Positions 34,426 to 44,137 of a stretch of 64,000 nucleotides of DNA are shown here, piece after piece; positions within the stretch are counted from its first letter, which is position 1; each line of letters starts with the position of its first letter. The notes under the pieces were generated by a model. It ran no database searches and was not told the origin of the DNA. It saw nothing but the letters and a program-made list of their open reading frames with translations. The position numbers and the translations under genes are program-made. The stretch comes from Sphingobacteriales bacterium (GTDB taxonomy: Bacteria; Bacteroidota; Bacteroidia; Chitinophagales; UBA2359), in NCBI GenBank assembly GCA_016700115.1, contig CP064999.1, positions 5,637,501 to 5,701,500 of the forward strand, in the 5' to 3' direction.

Positions 34426-34670
34426 GTTCATTTATTCTAATGTGAGGCAGGAATTAAATTGGGGTAATTATTGGGCGTTCTATAAGAAAAGAGTGGGCTT
34501 TTGGAGTGATGAATGGTCGGCAAGCCCGTCAAAAATACAAACTCAAAGAGGTGAAATGATTGTAACAAACACCAATCGGCAAAGAACCCTGAAAGGGTGA
34601 CCTTAAAAACGTAATCAAAAATAAGGTAATAAGGTTTTTAAAACTGCCTGCGGCCGTGTAGTTACTGAGG

Positions 34671-36391
34671 TCAGACTGTCTAAAAACTACCTACAGTTCT
34701 CAAATATCAGGCAATTGGGATTAAATAGAGGCAAATAGAAGCAATTTAAGCGGCGTTGTTAAATAGTTCATTTTTAGCAAATCCAAAAATAGATAGGCTT
34801 AAATTGGAAGTTTTGAGGTTTGATAAGATCATATTTGAAGGAAAAGCAAAACAAAGTTCCATGAGGAACTCTTTGAATGCTTTTTTATCTTTAATGTTCA
34901 TCAATCTTCGCAAATTGTAGGCAATGAACATCAGCCCGACATCGGCGCTTGCTCTTTCTTTAGTACGTTTGGTCATGATGTAGTTAAATCCCCACTGCCG
35001 TTTGATGGTGCCGAAAGGATGCTCTATGATGCATTGCCGTCTTTTGCAGGTCTCTTTATCGGCTTCGATATTGGCCTTGTTTTGTTCGATGTATTCAGCA
35101 TATTCGCTCGTTCAACGAGCCTGCCTTTTGGGTTCTTGGTGCAATTACCCTGCATCGGGCAGGTAAGGCAGGCTTCTGATAGATAGTGTTTCATTTTAGT
35201 AGCAGCTCCGTTGTTCCGTTGCTTGCTATACCAAGTTCCATTCGTAGTCAGCGTTTCATTTTGCGGGCAGGCATAAGTATCGTTTTCTTTGTTGTAAGTA
35301 AAATGTGTTATATCGTAATTCGGGTCGGGAGTATGAGAGGCATGTTCGGGAATGGCAACCATGATGTTAACGCCAAGGTCAATCGCCGTTTTGATTTCCG
35401 AGCCTGTATGGTAGCCTTTGTCGAAAAGACCGATAACGCCTTTTATATCTATGATGCCGCTTGTTCGTTTCAACATACCGCCCATCGCTTTACTGTCGGT
35501 TTGGTTGGTTACTTGATAGTCCAGAATCAGGTTGTGCCCGGCATCTGCAACTGTTTGAACATTGTAGCCAACTTCGGTAACACCGGTTCGGGTAACGAGT
35601 AGGCGGCTATCGGGGTCGGAGGTAGATATTTAGCTTTCTCCTGTTTCTTCTAATTGTTTCAGAAGCTTATGATAACTATCTTTTTGCCGGTTTTGTTTGT
35701 CGATAGCTTTCTGTATAATTTGTTTGTTATCTTCATCGGCAGTAGAAAGCGCCGTATTGTATTCATCTAATTTCCGGTCTATGTATTCGAGGCGTTTCTC
35801 TATTTTTTTATCGCTAAAATTATTCTTCCTTGAGTTTTGAGCGCGAAGTTTGGTGCCATCTCCGGCAATGAGTTTCCCCCCGATGAGGTCAAATTGTTTA
35901 GCAACGGATACCGTAAATTTAAATACTTTGCGTATGGCTTTTTCATTATCCCGCCGAAAGTTGGAAATAGTATTATGGTCGGGGGTCAATTCTTTCATGA
36001 GCCACATCACTTCAATGTTTCTGCGACACTCCTTTTCTAATGCTCTTGATGAGCGAATAGAATTTAAGTAGCCGTAAATATAAAGTTTCAACAAATCTTT
36101 CGGATCATAAGGAGGTCTGCCTTCGGTAGTACCTGTTTTGATCTTGAAATCAAAATCCGAAATGTCAATGCTTTCCACAAACAAATCTATAAGCCGAACT
36201 TCGTTGTCCCGATCAATGATTTGTTCGAGTGTTTCAGGAAAGAGAATGCTCTGATCTCTGTTTTTACCTTGTATATAATTCATACACAAATTTACGAAAA
36301 CTAATACTATTAAAAGAATTTTTTAGTTCATTTTATATGCCACATATCGTTTTATTGATATGTTTTGCCGGATAGTTTTTAGACAGTCTGA
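34671..36391 (-). mobile_element. IS1182-like insertion sequence with degenerate transposase
   Basis: TCAGACTGTCTAAAAACTA (34671-34689) and its exact reverse complement (36373-36391) form 19 bp terminal inverted repeats. TGAGGTCA occurs at both outer edges (34666-34673 and 36389-36396), overlapping the ends and probably including the target duplication. The element is about 1.72 kb, a normal size for this family. Confidence 0.85.
34746..36289 (-). pseudogene. IS1182-family transposase, one nonsense codon and one frameshift
   Basis: Starts MNYIQGKNRDQSILFPETLE and carries the N-terminal DUF772-like domain (GRPPYDPKDLLKLYIYGYLN, LTPDHNTISNFRRDN) and the first catalytic region (KLIAGDGTKLRAQNSRKNNF). 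TAA interrupts the frame at 35630, probably from CAA (GES-stop-ISTSDPDSR). The frame reopens without shift (VGYNVQTVADAGHNLILDYQ, GLFDKGYHTGSE) until a one-base deletion near 35110, after which SEYAEYIEQNKANIEADKET, IIEHPFGTIKRQWGF and MTKRTKERASADVGLMF continue in another frame to 34746. Confidence 0.85.
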
Positions 36392-37063
36392 GGTCATAAG
36401 GTTTCAATTTCTTACGCCTTCCGATTTGCGGCTTAACAATACCAAAAACCCGATAAAATAAGGATTCTATATCCAACCTCGTATGTTTGCCCCAGAAACA
36501 CATTAGTAGTACTTTTTCAGATAGAAGTGCTATTTTGTGAGGGTTAAACCCGGAAAGAGGAGAGGTATCCCTACCATGATAATCAAACATTAAGATATAT
36601 CGAACGTGAGATTTTCCCCCTCTTTCTTTTTATACCCACTCAGAAGACCGAATAGTATGTTGAGATATCAATCATCTGAATGATGTCAAAGCAAAATCTC
36701 GGATAAAAATGCGAGGATGGTTGGAGTACGGTATTTGGTAGTTTGACCTATTTCACGGTTTATACACAGGATTTATGGCAAATTCTTTAATTGTTAGTTC
36801 AAAAACAACACAAATTATAAGCAGAATCATAAATATTGAACAACAAAACATCCATGACCGGCAAATCTATGGGTTATCATGGTAACATTCAGTTTCCGGA
36901 TTTGAATTCTGCCTTTTCGACCCACCTAAGTTTATTTTTACCAAAAATTAACCCTATCCACAGGTTGATTCATGATAAATTTATGTTGACGTTATTCATT
37001 GACGTTGTTATTGTTATTACCTTTGCGGCCGATTTAATCATCAACATAAAAACTACTTACACA
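36392..37063. other. Region between the IS and the FKBP gene
   Basis: A minus-strand frame (36590-36392, MFDYHGRDTSPLSGFNPHKI onward) runs into the IS end and, if the IS and one target copy are removed, continues beyond it for about 50 codons. I do not recognise it and cannot say that it is a gene. The rest is AT-rich with the FKBP promoter near 37018. Confidence 0.4.
37018..37025 (+). promoter_or_regulatory. Candidate -7 promoter element for the FKBP lipoprotein gene
   Basis: TACCTTTG matches TAnnTTTG exactly and lies 38 bp upstream of the ATG at 37064. It falls inside the longer open frame that could start at 36836, which argues that translation begins at 37064, where the signal peptide also begins. 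Confidence 0.5.
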
Positions 37064-37621
37064 ATGAAAAAGATGCTTTTAATGCTTGGCATTATCCTTT
37101 TTTTAGGGGTCGCTTGCAATCAAAACTCAACTAAAGAAACTGAAACTACGGACGCAAAAACAGAACAACAACAACAAACCCAAACACCTCCTCAACCGAA
37201 ACATCAAACCACCCCGGTTGACCCACAGGAACAAGCCCGTATTGATGCTGAATTGATTCAAAAATTTGTTGCCACCAACAATCTCAAGGCTCAAACTACC
37301 GAGTCCGGTATTTATTATGTGGTTGATAAACCCGGTAGCGGCAAAAACCCTACCTTAGAAAGCACTGTAAAAGTTCATTATTCCGGCACCCTTTTAAATG
37401 GGACAAAATTTGATTCTTCTTATGACCGTGGTGAACCGACTGAATTTCCTTTGAGAGGGGTTATTCGAGGATGGCAGGAAGGTATTCCTTTGTTTAAACC
37501 GGGCGGAAAAGGTAAAATTATCATTCCTTCAGGTTTGGCTTACGGACCTCAGCAAGTTGGCCCAAGTATTCCCCCTAATTCGGTGTTAGTATTTGATATC
37601 GAATTGTTGGAAGTAAAATAA
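37064..37621 (+). CDS. FKBP-type peptidyl-prolyl isomerase lipoprotein
   Basis: 185 residues from MKKMLLMLGIILFLGVAC, a signal peptide with lipobox cysteine at 18. A Gln/Thr/Pro-rich spacer follows, then an FKBP domain at about 95-185: KVHYSGTLLNGTKFDSSYDR, EFPLRGVIRGWQEGIPLF, GKGKIIIPSGLAYGPQ and SVLVFDIELLEV. Active-site aromatic and Asp residues of FKBPs are kept (Tyr in VHYSG, FDSS, Trp in VIRGWQEG). It likely assists folding of exported proteins in the periplasm. The upstream in-frame extension to 36836 is rejected because the promoter lies in it. Confidence 0.9.
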   Translation: MKKMLLMLGIILFLGVACNQNSTKETETTDAKTEQQQQTQTPPQPKHQTTPVDPQEQARIDAELIQKFVATNNLKAQTTESGIYYVVDKPGSGKNPTLESTVKVHYSGTLLNGTKFDSSYDRGEPTEFPLRGVIRGWQEGIPLFKPGGKGKIIIPSGLAYGPQQVGPSIPPNSVLVFDIELLEVK

Positions 37622-37645
37622 TTTACAGCAAAATTCACCATATTT

Positions 37646-37699
37646 AAAAAAACAGCCTTGTACTTTCAGCTTTTTTTGAATTGTCAAGGCTGTTTTTTA
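37646..37699 (+). terminator. Rho-independent terminator after the FKBP gene
   Basis: ACAGCCTTG (37652-37660) pairs with CAAGGCTGT (37685-37693), followed by TTTTT. The A-run before the stem could allow weak function on the other strand. Confidence 0.8.
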
Positions 37700-37746
37700 G
37701 AATTTACAGGAATATTTTCTTCTCATAGCTTCAAATTACATTTTTC

Positions 37747-38670
37747 ATGAAAAACGTTGTCCTTACATTTATAATCTTGTCGGCTGTGGTTATTGGATGT
37801 AGTAAGGGAGGGGGTGGATATACTTCTTCCTCATCAGGAATGAAATATATTGTTCATACAAAAAACGAAGGAACCAAAGCAAAACTCGGCGACTTTGTAA
37901 CACTACACATGCAATATGCCACGTCAAAAGATTCAGTAATCTTTTCTTCTTATAAAAACAACCGCCCCCTTTCATTCAAATTTCAGGAAACCCTTTTCAA
38001 AGGTGCATTAAACGACGGAATAACCCAAATGGTAGCCGGTGATAGTGCGACCATGCTTGTTCCGGTTGATTCCATTTATGGTGACCGAATTCCAAATTTC
38101 ACCAAAAAAGGGGATATGTTAAAATACACCATTACCTTACTCAAGGTGCAAACTCAGGAAGAATACACCAAAGAGCGGGATGAACAAAGAATGGCACAGG
38201 ATGAAACCGACAAAAAATTGATTGAAGATTATAGGGCAGCCAAAAACCTTAACATGAAAACTTCAGCCTCCGGTCTTCACTATAATATTGCAAAGCAAGG
38301 TTCGGGAGAAATCACTCCTGAGGATGATTTAATAGCTAAAATGAAATATAGCATTAAATTATTAGACGGAACTGAAGTCGAATCAAGTAAAGGTAATATT
38401 CAGGAAATGCCTATGAACAGGCAGTCTAAAGGTGTCAGAGAAGCCATCTCGTTGTTGAAAAAAGGTGGAAAAGGCACATTTATCATACCTTCGACCCTTG
38501 CTTTTGGCGATCGTCAACGTGGAACCATTCCGGCAAACTCCGTTTTATTATATGAAATGGAAATCTCGGATTTAGTTCCCAACCAAAGTTCACCAAGAGG
38601 AACAACAGCACAACCTGCTCAACTCCAAAAAACAATTTCAACCCCCGACACCACCAAAAAAACAAGATAA
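37747..38670 (+). CDS. Lipoprotein with two FKBP-like domains
   Basis: 307 residues with signal peptide and lipobox (MKNVVLTFIILSAVVIGCSK). Domain 1, about 30-135, has GDFVTLHMQYATSKDSVIFS and GITQMVAGDSATMLVPVDSI; domain 2, about 165-278, has LLDGTEVESSKG, VREAISLLKKGGKGTFIIPS and SVLLYEMEISDLV. The first domain lacks several isomerase-site residues, and the second keeps more of the FKBP frame. It resembles the GldI/FKBP lipoproteins of Bacteroidota. A terminator precedes it, so it is probably transcribed alone. Confidence 0.82.
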   Translation: MKNVVLTFIILSAVVIGCSKGGGGYTSSSSGMKYIVHTKNEGTKAKLGDFVTLHMQYATSKDSVIFSSYKNNRPLSFKFQETLFKGALNDGITQMVAGDSATMLVPVDSIYGDRIPNFTKKGDMLKYTITLLKVQTQEEYTKERDEQRMAQDETDKKLIEDYRAAKNLNMKTSASGLHYNIAKQGSGEITPEDDLIAKMKYSIKLLDGTEVESSKGNIQEMPMNRQSKGVREAISLLKKGGKGTFIIPSTLAFGDRQRGTIPANSVLLYEMEISDLVPNQSSPRGTTAQPAQLQKTISTPDTTKKTR

Positions 38671-38700
38671 GAAATGTCCGGATATTTACCGGTCAAATAA

Positions 38701-38747
38701 AAAAAGAGCGATGCGCAATAATTATGCAGCATCGCTCTTTTTTTTTG
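38701..38747 (+). terminator. Rho-independent terminator after the double-FKBP gene
   Basis: AGAGCGATGC (38705-38714) pairs perfectly with GCATCGCTCT (38729-38738), followed by a run of nine T. Confidence 0.88.
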
Positions 38748-38868
38748 CCTTAATTTTATTCGGTTAAAACAAAATCACAATGATTTCCAATAAAGATGGA
38801 GATGGCACAGTATCGTTGAGTTCTATCTAAAAAACCCTTAACCCATATACCATATTTAACTCACACCA

Positions 38869-39627
38869 TTATTTGTTACTGCCTAATTTTGAAAGTTCCG
38901 CTTTACTGCTTTCAAATTTAAAGCGATTAAACAGCCCGGTAAACGAGTCTTTATCCGTCAAATAGGGATAAGCGTATTTTGTCAGCTCCAGTTTTCCTGC
39001 TTCAAAACTAAAAACATCTATCAATTCTCCCAACTGAGCACAATTGATTTTATTTTCACCTGAAATCGCATTTTTTGACATGCTGAGGCGGGTGTCATCA
39101 TAAGATTGCTCCTTAACCTCTGATTTAAGTTGGTTAAACACCGCACTGTTCATTCCGGGTGCCGGTGTATTTGCTGAGGTTTCAGTTTCAACTTTTGTTT
39201 GGTTTGAAGGCTGTTTGTTTTCAGGGGTAATAGTCTGATTGCGATTGTCAGAAATATAGGGATCATCCGGACGCTGTGAAGATTTTCGCTCTGCATATAA
39301 ATCTTTTGCATCATGTACCCGGAAGATTTTGTCAGAATCAAGATAAGCAAAAATTTCTTTACCTTCGGGTATCCTGATATAATCGGCAAAAATGATGCGC
39401 CCTGTTTTCCGGTTAGCCCGGGGCTTTACTATTTTCAACAAATGTACGCCGGGCGGCACATTTCTAATGGTATATGAAGTGCGAATGTCTTTAAAATGCA
39501 CATCGTTCAGCACTAAGCTAAAAGGAGATTTATCGTGCATTTGCAGATGCAAAACAGACTCCTGTGCTTTAATATTTAAGCAGGAAAGCAGGAAAATGGT
39601 TAAAACTACAACAAGACCGGTTCTCAT
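38869..39627 (-). CDS. DUF4476 domain protein, exported
   Basis: 252 residues from MRTGLVVVLTIFLLSCLNIK, a signal peptide (an upstream Met at 39660 is less likely because it would bury the signal). Residues about 20-115 form a beta-rich N-terminal domain (VPPGVHLLKIVKPRANRKTG). A polar Asn/Thr/Gln spacer follows, and the end is a DUF4476 domain (NKINCAQLGELIDVFSFEAG, KLELTKYAYPYLTDKDSFTG, LFNRFKFESSKAEL). DUF4476 proteins are common in Bacteroidota and of unknown function. It is divergent from accC. Confidence 0.82.
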   Translation of the reverse strand: MRTGLVVVLTIFLLSCLNIKAQESVLHLQMHDKSPFSLVLNDVHFKDIRTSYTIRNVPPGVHLLKIVKPRANRKTGRIIFADYIRIPEGKEIFAYLDSDKIFRVHDAKDLYAERKSSQRPDDPYISDNRNQTITPENKQPSNQTKVETETSANTPAPGMNSAVFNQLKSEVKEQSYDDTRLSMSKNAISGENKINCAQLGELIDVFSFEAGKLELTKYAYPYLTDKDSFTGLFNRFKFESSKAELSKLGSNK

Positions 39628-39762
39628 AAAATTTGTTTTTAATGGTGTTAAATACTTCACCTGTTGATTTGACCCTTTATATTAAACATCGTTTAATTAA
39701 CATGGTTTCACTTTGTCAATTAATTGCATCATCTTTGCAAGCTAAACAACTATTAACAGGTT

Positions 39763-41277
39763 ATGAAGAAAGTGTTGGTTGCAAACAGAGGCGAGATTGC
39801 CTTGCGCATTATGCGGTCATTGAAAGAAATGGACATAAGAACCGTTGCCGTATATTCTGAAGCAGACCGTTATGCCCCTCATGTCAGATACGCAGACGAA
39901 TCTGTTTGTATTGGGCCGCCTCCTTCCAACCAATCTTACCTAAAAGGTCATACCATTATTGAAGTTGCCAAAAAATTAGGAGTAGACGGTATTCATCCGG
40001 GGTATGGTTTTTTGTCTGAAAATGCAACATTTGCTCAGGCTGTTACCGATGCAGGAATTATTTTTATCGGCCCTACTCCACAGGCAATAGATATGATGGG
40101 CAACAAACTGGCTGCAAAAGCAGCCGCCTCTAAGTATAAAATCCCGATGGTTCCGGGAGCAGATACGGCGATAACCGATATTGCCGAAGCTCATAAAATT
40201 GCAGAAATAACCGGCTTCCCTATTTTAATCAAAGCGGCAGCAGGTGGTGGTGGAAAAGGGATGCGGGTAGTTCAAAATCAGGAGGAATTGGAAGAACAAA
40301 TGCAAAGAGCGGTCAGTGAAGCATTGGCAGCATTTGGAGATGGTTCTGTGTTTATTGAAAAGTTTGTAACCTCTCCCCGACATATTGAAGTCCAGGTATT
40401 GGGCGATACCCATGGCAATATTGTTTATTTATTTGAACGTGAATGTTCCATTCAGCGGCGACATCAAAAAGTGATCGAAGAAGCGCCATCTGCAATAATG
40501 ACCCCTGAACTAAGGGCTCGAATGGGTATCAGCGCAGTTAATGTTGCCCGTTCCTGTAATTACATTGGTGCCGGTACCGTTGAGTTTTTGGTGGATGATC
40601 AAATGAATTATTATTTTCTGGAAATGAACACCCGCCTTCAGGTTGAACATCCGGTTACGGAAATGATAACTGGTATTGATTTGGTAAAAGAACAGGTTAA
40701 AATAGCAAGAGGCGAGCCATTAAGTTTTAGTCAGGAAGACCTGAAAATAAACGGGCACGCAATCGAACTAAGAGTTTATGCTGAAGATCCGGTCAATAAC
40801 TTTCTGCCCGATATTGGTGCTTTACAAACCTATATACCACCACAAGGTCCGGGTATTCGGGTGGACGATGGATTTGAACAGGGAATGGCTATTCCGATTT
40901 ATTATGACCCTATGATTGCCAAGCTTACGGTTCATGCGTCAAATCGTACTGAAGCAATAGAAAAGATGAAACGTGCAATTCAAGGCTACCAAATTATTGG
41001 GATTGAAAATACACTTTCTTTCGGAAAGTTTGTAATGAACCATGAAGCCTTTGTTTCCGGCAATTTTGATACAAATTTTGTCAGCAGGTATTTTAAACCT
41101 GAATTTCTTAATCCTCAAACCAATGAAAAAGAGGCGCTGTTTGCTGCCATCATAGCAACCAAATTATTAGAGGCTAATCACCAAACAAAAAACAAACATC
41201 CTGAAAATAGCCTGAATTCCGGACAAACAACGGCAAAAAACAGCAATTGGAAACTTAGAAGAAAGTCGAACCGCTAA
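39763..41277 (+). CDS. accC: Biotin carboxylase (acyl-CoA carboxylase subunit)
   Basis: 504 residues. Order: N-terminal domain (KVLVANRGEIALRIMRSLKE), ATP-grasp (IKAAAGGGGKGMRVV at about 152-166, EKFVTSPRHIEVQVLGDTHG, ECSIQRRHQKVIEEAPS), catalytic FLEMNTRLQVEHPVTEMITG near 285-303 and the C-terminal domain (RVYAEDPVNNFLPDIGALQT, DPMIAKLTVH). It makes carboxybiotin from bicarbonate and ATP. No biotin carrier domain is fused and no accB is adjacent, so it may serve acetyl- or propionyl-CoA carboxylase. The Asn-rich last 40 residues are a lineage tail. Confidence 0.93.
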   Translation: MKKVLVANRGEIALRIMRSLKEMDIRTVAVYSEADRYAPHVRYADESVCIGPPPSNQSYLKGHTIIEVAKKLGVDGIHPGYGFLSENATFAQAVTDAGIIFIGPTPQAIDMMGNKLAAKAAASKYKIPMVPGADTAITDIAEAHKIAEITGFPILIKAAAGGGGKGMRVVQNQEELEEQMQRAVSEALAAFGDGSVFIEKFVTSPRHIEVQVLGDTHGNIVYLFERECSIQRRHQKVIEEAPSAIMTPELRARMGISAVNVARSCNYIGAGTVEFLVDDQMNYYFLEMNTRLQVEHPVTEMITGIDLVKEQVKIARGEPLSFSQEDLKINGHAIELRVYAEDPVNNFLPDIGALQTYIPPQGPGIRVDDGFEQGMAIPIYYDPMIAKLTVHASNRTEAIEKMKRAIQGYQIIGIENTLSFGKFVMNHEAFVSGNFDTNFVSRYFKPEFLNPQTNEKEALFAAIIATKLLEANHQTKNKHPENSLNSGQTTAKNSNWKLRRKSNR

Positions 41278-41317
41278 AACACATTGAGTATCAACCTATA
41301 AGAAAGAGGTAATTCGT

Positions 41318-42220
41318 CTATTTCGATTTTTGTTTAGGCTTATATAGGGTAAATACCCTTGAAATGTTAAATCCAAAATGGATGTCTCCTTTAAAAAAGT
41401 CGCCTGTTGTTTCGGCAATAAACCCTTTTTCAACCATTGCATTGGAATTGGTAAAATGCAGTTGAAATACATGCCCTCCGGTTTCTATGTCAATTCCAAC
41501 AGACAAAGAATTTTTTATGTCTTCTTGTACCTGATTTGGTAATACATAATAGTATTCCGCATTGATCGCAACCCGTTTGGTAAGTTTTTGACGAGCAGCA
41601 ACGCCAATTGAAAATACATCATTTTTTTCATCCTTAGTAGCAACCAGGTTTCTATGTACCAAAGTAGGCATGATTTGTAGTGAAAAGCCCTCCGAGAATT
41701 TGCGGCCTACAATGACCTGGTGTGTAAAAAATAAGCGAGAGGTGAAATAGTTTTTTCTTTCCGGATTGCTCCATTCTAAAGTTTTAACTGCCATAGTTCC
41801 TACATAAATAGCACTAATCGGCATTTTGCGTTTGCCGGTACTTTGTCTCAATAGTTTTGCCTTAATAAACCCATCGTAAATTTTTTCAAAACTACTGCGC
41901 CCAAAACCTGTTGCCAGCCAATCGGTAATCCCATAATCTACCCCAAGTCTTACAGTAGCATTGTCTATTCCAAAAAAATTCTCCCAGCCGCTGTTCAGAT
42001 ACCCAAATCGGTGGGAAATCTTTACATCCAATACTCCTGCGGCTGTATTTTCGAGTGAATGAGAATTGATTACTTTATTGGTTTTAAAACTGGCTTTGAC
42101 ATATTCAGTTACAGGTTCTTCATCATCCGACAATAAGTCGAGCAAATCGTCCTGAGCAACTGCATGAAATTGTGTAAAAAGTAGAAATATAACTGCTGCA
42201 GCAAATCGCAAAACTTTCAT
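41318..42220 (-). CDS. DUF5777 family outer-membrane beta-barrel-like protein
   Basis: 300 residues with a signal peptide (MKVLRFAAAVIFLLFTQFHA). After an acidic segment (LLDLLSDDEEP) the protein alternates short hydrophobic beta strands with turns (DVKISHRFGYLNSGWENFFG, VRLGVDYGITDWLATGFGRS, HFGFNISRVFTLYKP), the pattern of DUF5777 proteins thought to sit in the outer membrane. It follows the YceI gene and two small exported proteins on the same strand, a grouping I have seen in Bacteroidota. No enzymatic role is assigned. Confidence 0.82.
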   Translation of the reverse strand: MKVLRFAAAVIFLLFTQFHAVAQDDLLDLLSDDEEPVTEYVKASFKTNKVINSHSLENTAAGVLDVKISHRFGYLNSGWENFFGIDNATVRLGVDYGITDWLATGFGRSSFEKIYDGFIKAKLLRQSTGKRKMPISAIYVGTMAVKTLEWSNPERKNYFTSRLFFTHQVIVGRKFSEGFSLQIMPTLVHRNLVATKDEKNDVFSIGVAARQKLTKRVAINAEYYYVLPNQVQEDIKNSLSVGIDIETGGHVFQLHFTNSNAMVEKGFIAETTGDFFKGDIHFGFNISRVFTLYKPKQKSK

Positions 42221-42250
42221 AGGAACTTGTTTGAATATCTAAAAACACAA

Positions 42251-42299
42251 AAACGGGTATGCGAAGTTACACTGAATTGTAGGCTCTGCATACCCGTTT
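42251..42299 (-). terminator. Rho-independent terminator below the YceI gene
   Basis: AAACGGGTATGC (42251-42262) pairs with GCATACCCGTTT (42288-42299). On the minus strand the stem is followed by TTTTTG; on the plus strand by a TTTTAAAAAAAA run. It separates yceI from the DUF5777 gene, which then needs its own promoter. Confidence 0.75.
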
Positions 42300-42318
42300 T
42301 AAAAAAAAATCGGCTGAT

Positions 42319-42876
42319 TTATTGATTATAGGGTTGATATTTTATAGCAACCGTAATGTCAATGTTTTTTGCGATATTGTCTTTGACCAGTTTTGGGATT
42401 TCGATATTATAATCAGCCACTGCTACGGTAAATTTTGAATTGGCAGCAATTTTTCCGGCAACAATATCAATAGTTCCCCTAGTTGATACCGGTTTTGTTA
42501 CACCATGAATGGTTAAGTCGCCCGAAACAGTTACAGAATAAGAACCATCATTGCTGAAATTTACATCAGCGATATTATCAATCTGACCTTTAAAAGTTGA
42601 CTTGGGATATTGATCAGACTCCATATAGTTTTCGTTGAAATGTTCTTGCATCAAGGCTTTTTCAAATTCAAATGCCTTGATTAGAACGGCAAAATCCAAT
42701 TTTCCAGTTTCAATATCCAATATGCTGGTTACTTTATCATTAACCGCAGAAATATCCTCAACCGGAGTGGATGAGAAAAAATCAATGTGCCCGTTCTTGG
42801 TAAAATATTTGCTTTGAGCAAAAATTGAAGCACTTGACACTAATAAGAATGCAACGAGAATTACTTGATTTTTCAT
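42319..42876 (-). CDS. YceI family periplasmic lipid-binding-like protein
   Basis: 185 residues with a signal peptide ending at SASIFAQS. The YceI lipocalin-like barrel is visible: YFTKNGHIDFFSSTPVEDIS, LDFAVLIKAFEFEKALMQEH, NYMESDQYPKSTFKGQIDNI, GDLTIHGVTKPVSTRGTIDI and VKDNIAKNIDITVAIKYQPY. YceI proteins bind polyisoprenoid-type lipids and are often next to cytochrome genes. It lies 59 bp from the OB-fold gene in the same direction, consistent with cotranscription. Confidence 0.92.
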   Translation of the reverse strand: MKNQVILVAFLLVSSASIFAQSKYFTKNGHIDFFSSTPVEDISAVNDKVTSILDIETGKLDFAVLIKAFEFEKALMQEHFNENYMESDQYPKSTFKGQIDNIADVNFSNDGSYSVTVSGDLTIHGVTKPVSTRGTIDIVAGKIAANSKFTVAVADYNIEIPKLVKDNIAKNIDITVAIKYQPYNQ

Positions 42877-42935
42877 AAGTTCAAATTTGTTTAGAAATAA
42901 AAGTTGTTTAGAATTGCTATAAACTATTGGATTTA

Positions 42936-43340
42936 TTATTTTTTAAGTACACAACGGACTAAAACTACATCCATTAAAACCCCGGTACAAACACCCTTAA
43001 TAACTACGGCATCTCCCGGTTTAAGGTTTTCGGTTCCCGAAGCATCCTGCATTTCACAACTAACACCACCCATATCTCCCCCTTTAAGGGCAACTGTTGT
43101 TTTACCGTCTTGCGCTTCAATTCCGGTTATAACTCCACTTACTTCAATGGCTTTGTCGTTGTATTTTTGGTTTGCCGCATTTTCATCTTGCTCAAATTCG
43201 GCAAATAATGCCTGAGCATCTACTTGTAAATCTGTTTTCAAATCTGTTGTCTGGGATACAGGTTTGTTGTACATATTCCATCCAATGTAGCCACCTAAAG
43301 CTGCTACAATCAACAATACGAATAAGGCTTTCGTTTTCAT
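42936..43340 (-). CDS. OB-fold (tRNA_anti-like) exported protein
   Basis: 134 residues from MKTKALFVLLIVAALGGYIG, an N-terminal membrane anchor; this start is chosen over an upstream Met because the anchor begins here. Residues about 60-130 form an OB-fold of the tRNA_anti-like class: AIEVSGVITGIEAQDGKTTV, ALKGGDMGGVSCEMQDASG, LKPGDAVVIKGVCTGVLMDV, ending VLVRCVLKK. Such proteins accompany YceI and c-type cytochromes in Bacteroidota. Function is unknown. Confidence 0.8.
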   Translation of the reverse strand: MKTKALFVLLIVAALGGYIGWNMYNKPVSQTTDLKTDLQVDAQALFAEFEQDENAANQKYNDKAIEVSGVITGIEAQDGKTTVALKGGDMGGVSCEMQDASGTENLKPGDAVVIKGVCTGVLMDVVLVRCVLKK

Positions 43341-43380
43341 AAATGATAATTGTTGGTTAGTAAAAAAAAACAATCAAATT

Positions 43381-43764
43381 TTAGTTGTTGGGCGCACCAT
43401 CATCGGTCCATTTTTTAATTGCCGCAATGTCGCAAACAGGTAATTTTGCCCCACCTTGAGGCATTGGTGAAAATCCTGTACTATGGCTGACTGCACCGTA
43501 CATTTTACCATTCAGCGAATATTGTCTTGCATTTGCATAATCCTCCAAAATAATTCCGCCTAAAGCTGCCGCAGAACTATGGCATACATAACATTTCGAT
43601 TGCAGTAAAGGGAGAATAGTGCCCGAATATGTTACAGTTATGGTATCGCAGTTATTGGGTTGCCCGTTATCCGGATAAAGTTCTTCTTCATTGTCATAAT
43701 AACAAGCTGCATGAAATGCAAGTATAAACAATATGATAAAAGGAAAAAAAAGTTTTCGATACAT
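43381..43764 (-). CDS. Small lipoprotein with one c-type heme motif
   Basis: 127 residues with signal peptide and lipobox (LFILAFHAACYYD). A single CYVCH motif follows SGTILPLLQSK, and the C-terminus DIAAIKKWTDDGAPNN matches the helix-plus-Trp end of small cytochrome-like domains. It may carry one covalently bound heme and work in electron transfer at the envelope; axial Met candidates are in FSPMPQGG. The region resembles a half-size version of the next gene upstream. Confidence 0.78.
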   Translation of the reverse strand: MYRKLFFPFIILFILAFHAACYYDNEEELYPDNGQPNNCDTITVTYSGTILPLLQSKCYVCHSSAAALGGIILEDYANARQYSLNGKMYGAVSHSTGFSPMPQGGAKLPVCDIAAIKKWTDDGAPNN

Positions 43765-44137
43765 GTTGTTTCAGTTTAGCACAGGTTGAACTTTAAGAAC
43801 TTGAAATGGTGGCTATACGGTTAAAATATCAGACTTAAACTGTTAATTAATTGAAGCGCTGTAAGTTACACTAAACCATGATTACAATATTGCTTATTAT
43901 TCACTAATCCTAACAAGATGAAATCAGACTGACATTCTTAGGTGTTTTGAATTTAACTTGAAATGTTAAAAATCAGTATTAAAAATTGTTTAAACTCGCC
44001 TAACCATATACAATTCCCTCTCAATTAGATAAATAAACTGACATTAGGTTTAACATTCAATAGTAATGGATGAAAAAAAACTGATAGACTCAATGTCAGA
44101 CATTTCTGCATCTAATTTTTTTATAACAATTTTCTTT
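43765..44137. other. Intergenic gap, no gene recognised
   Basis: The 373 bp are AT-rich with no convincing ORF on either strand, no tRNA-like structure and no strong hairpin. Confidence 0.6.

Noticed and set aside
34355..34600. A plus-strand 81-codon frame as a gene
   Set aside because: It overlaps the IS66 remnant antisense, has no family features and no good start context.
35024..35629. Programmed frameshifting in the IS1182-like transposase
   Set aside because: This family normally has a single ORF. The first break is a plain nonsense codon with no frame change, and no slippery heptamer is seen at the second.
36836..37063. N-terminal extension of the FKBP gene by 76 codons
   Set aside because: The extension contains a perfect -7 promoter box and no protein-like sequence, and the signal peptide begins at 37064.
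39712..39737. Promoter for accC (TTTG and CATCTTTG)
   Set aside because: The -7 box has one mismatch and the spacing of 14 bp is too short for the consensus.
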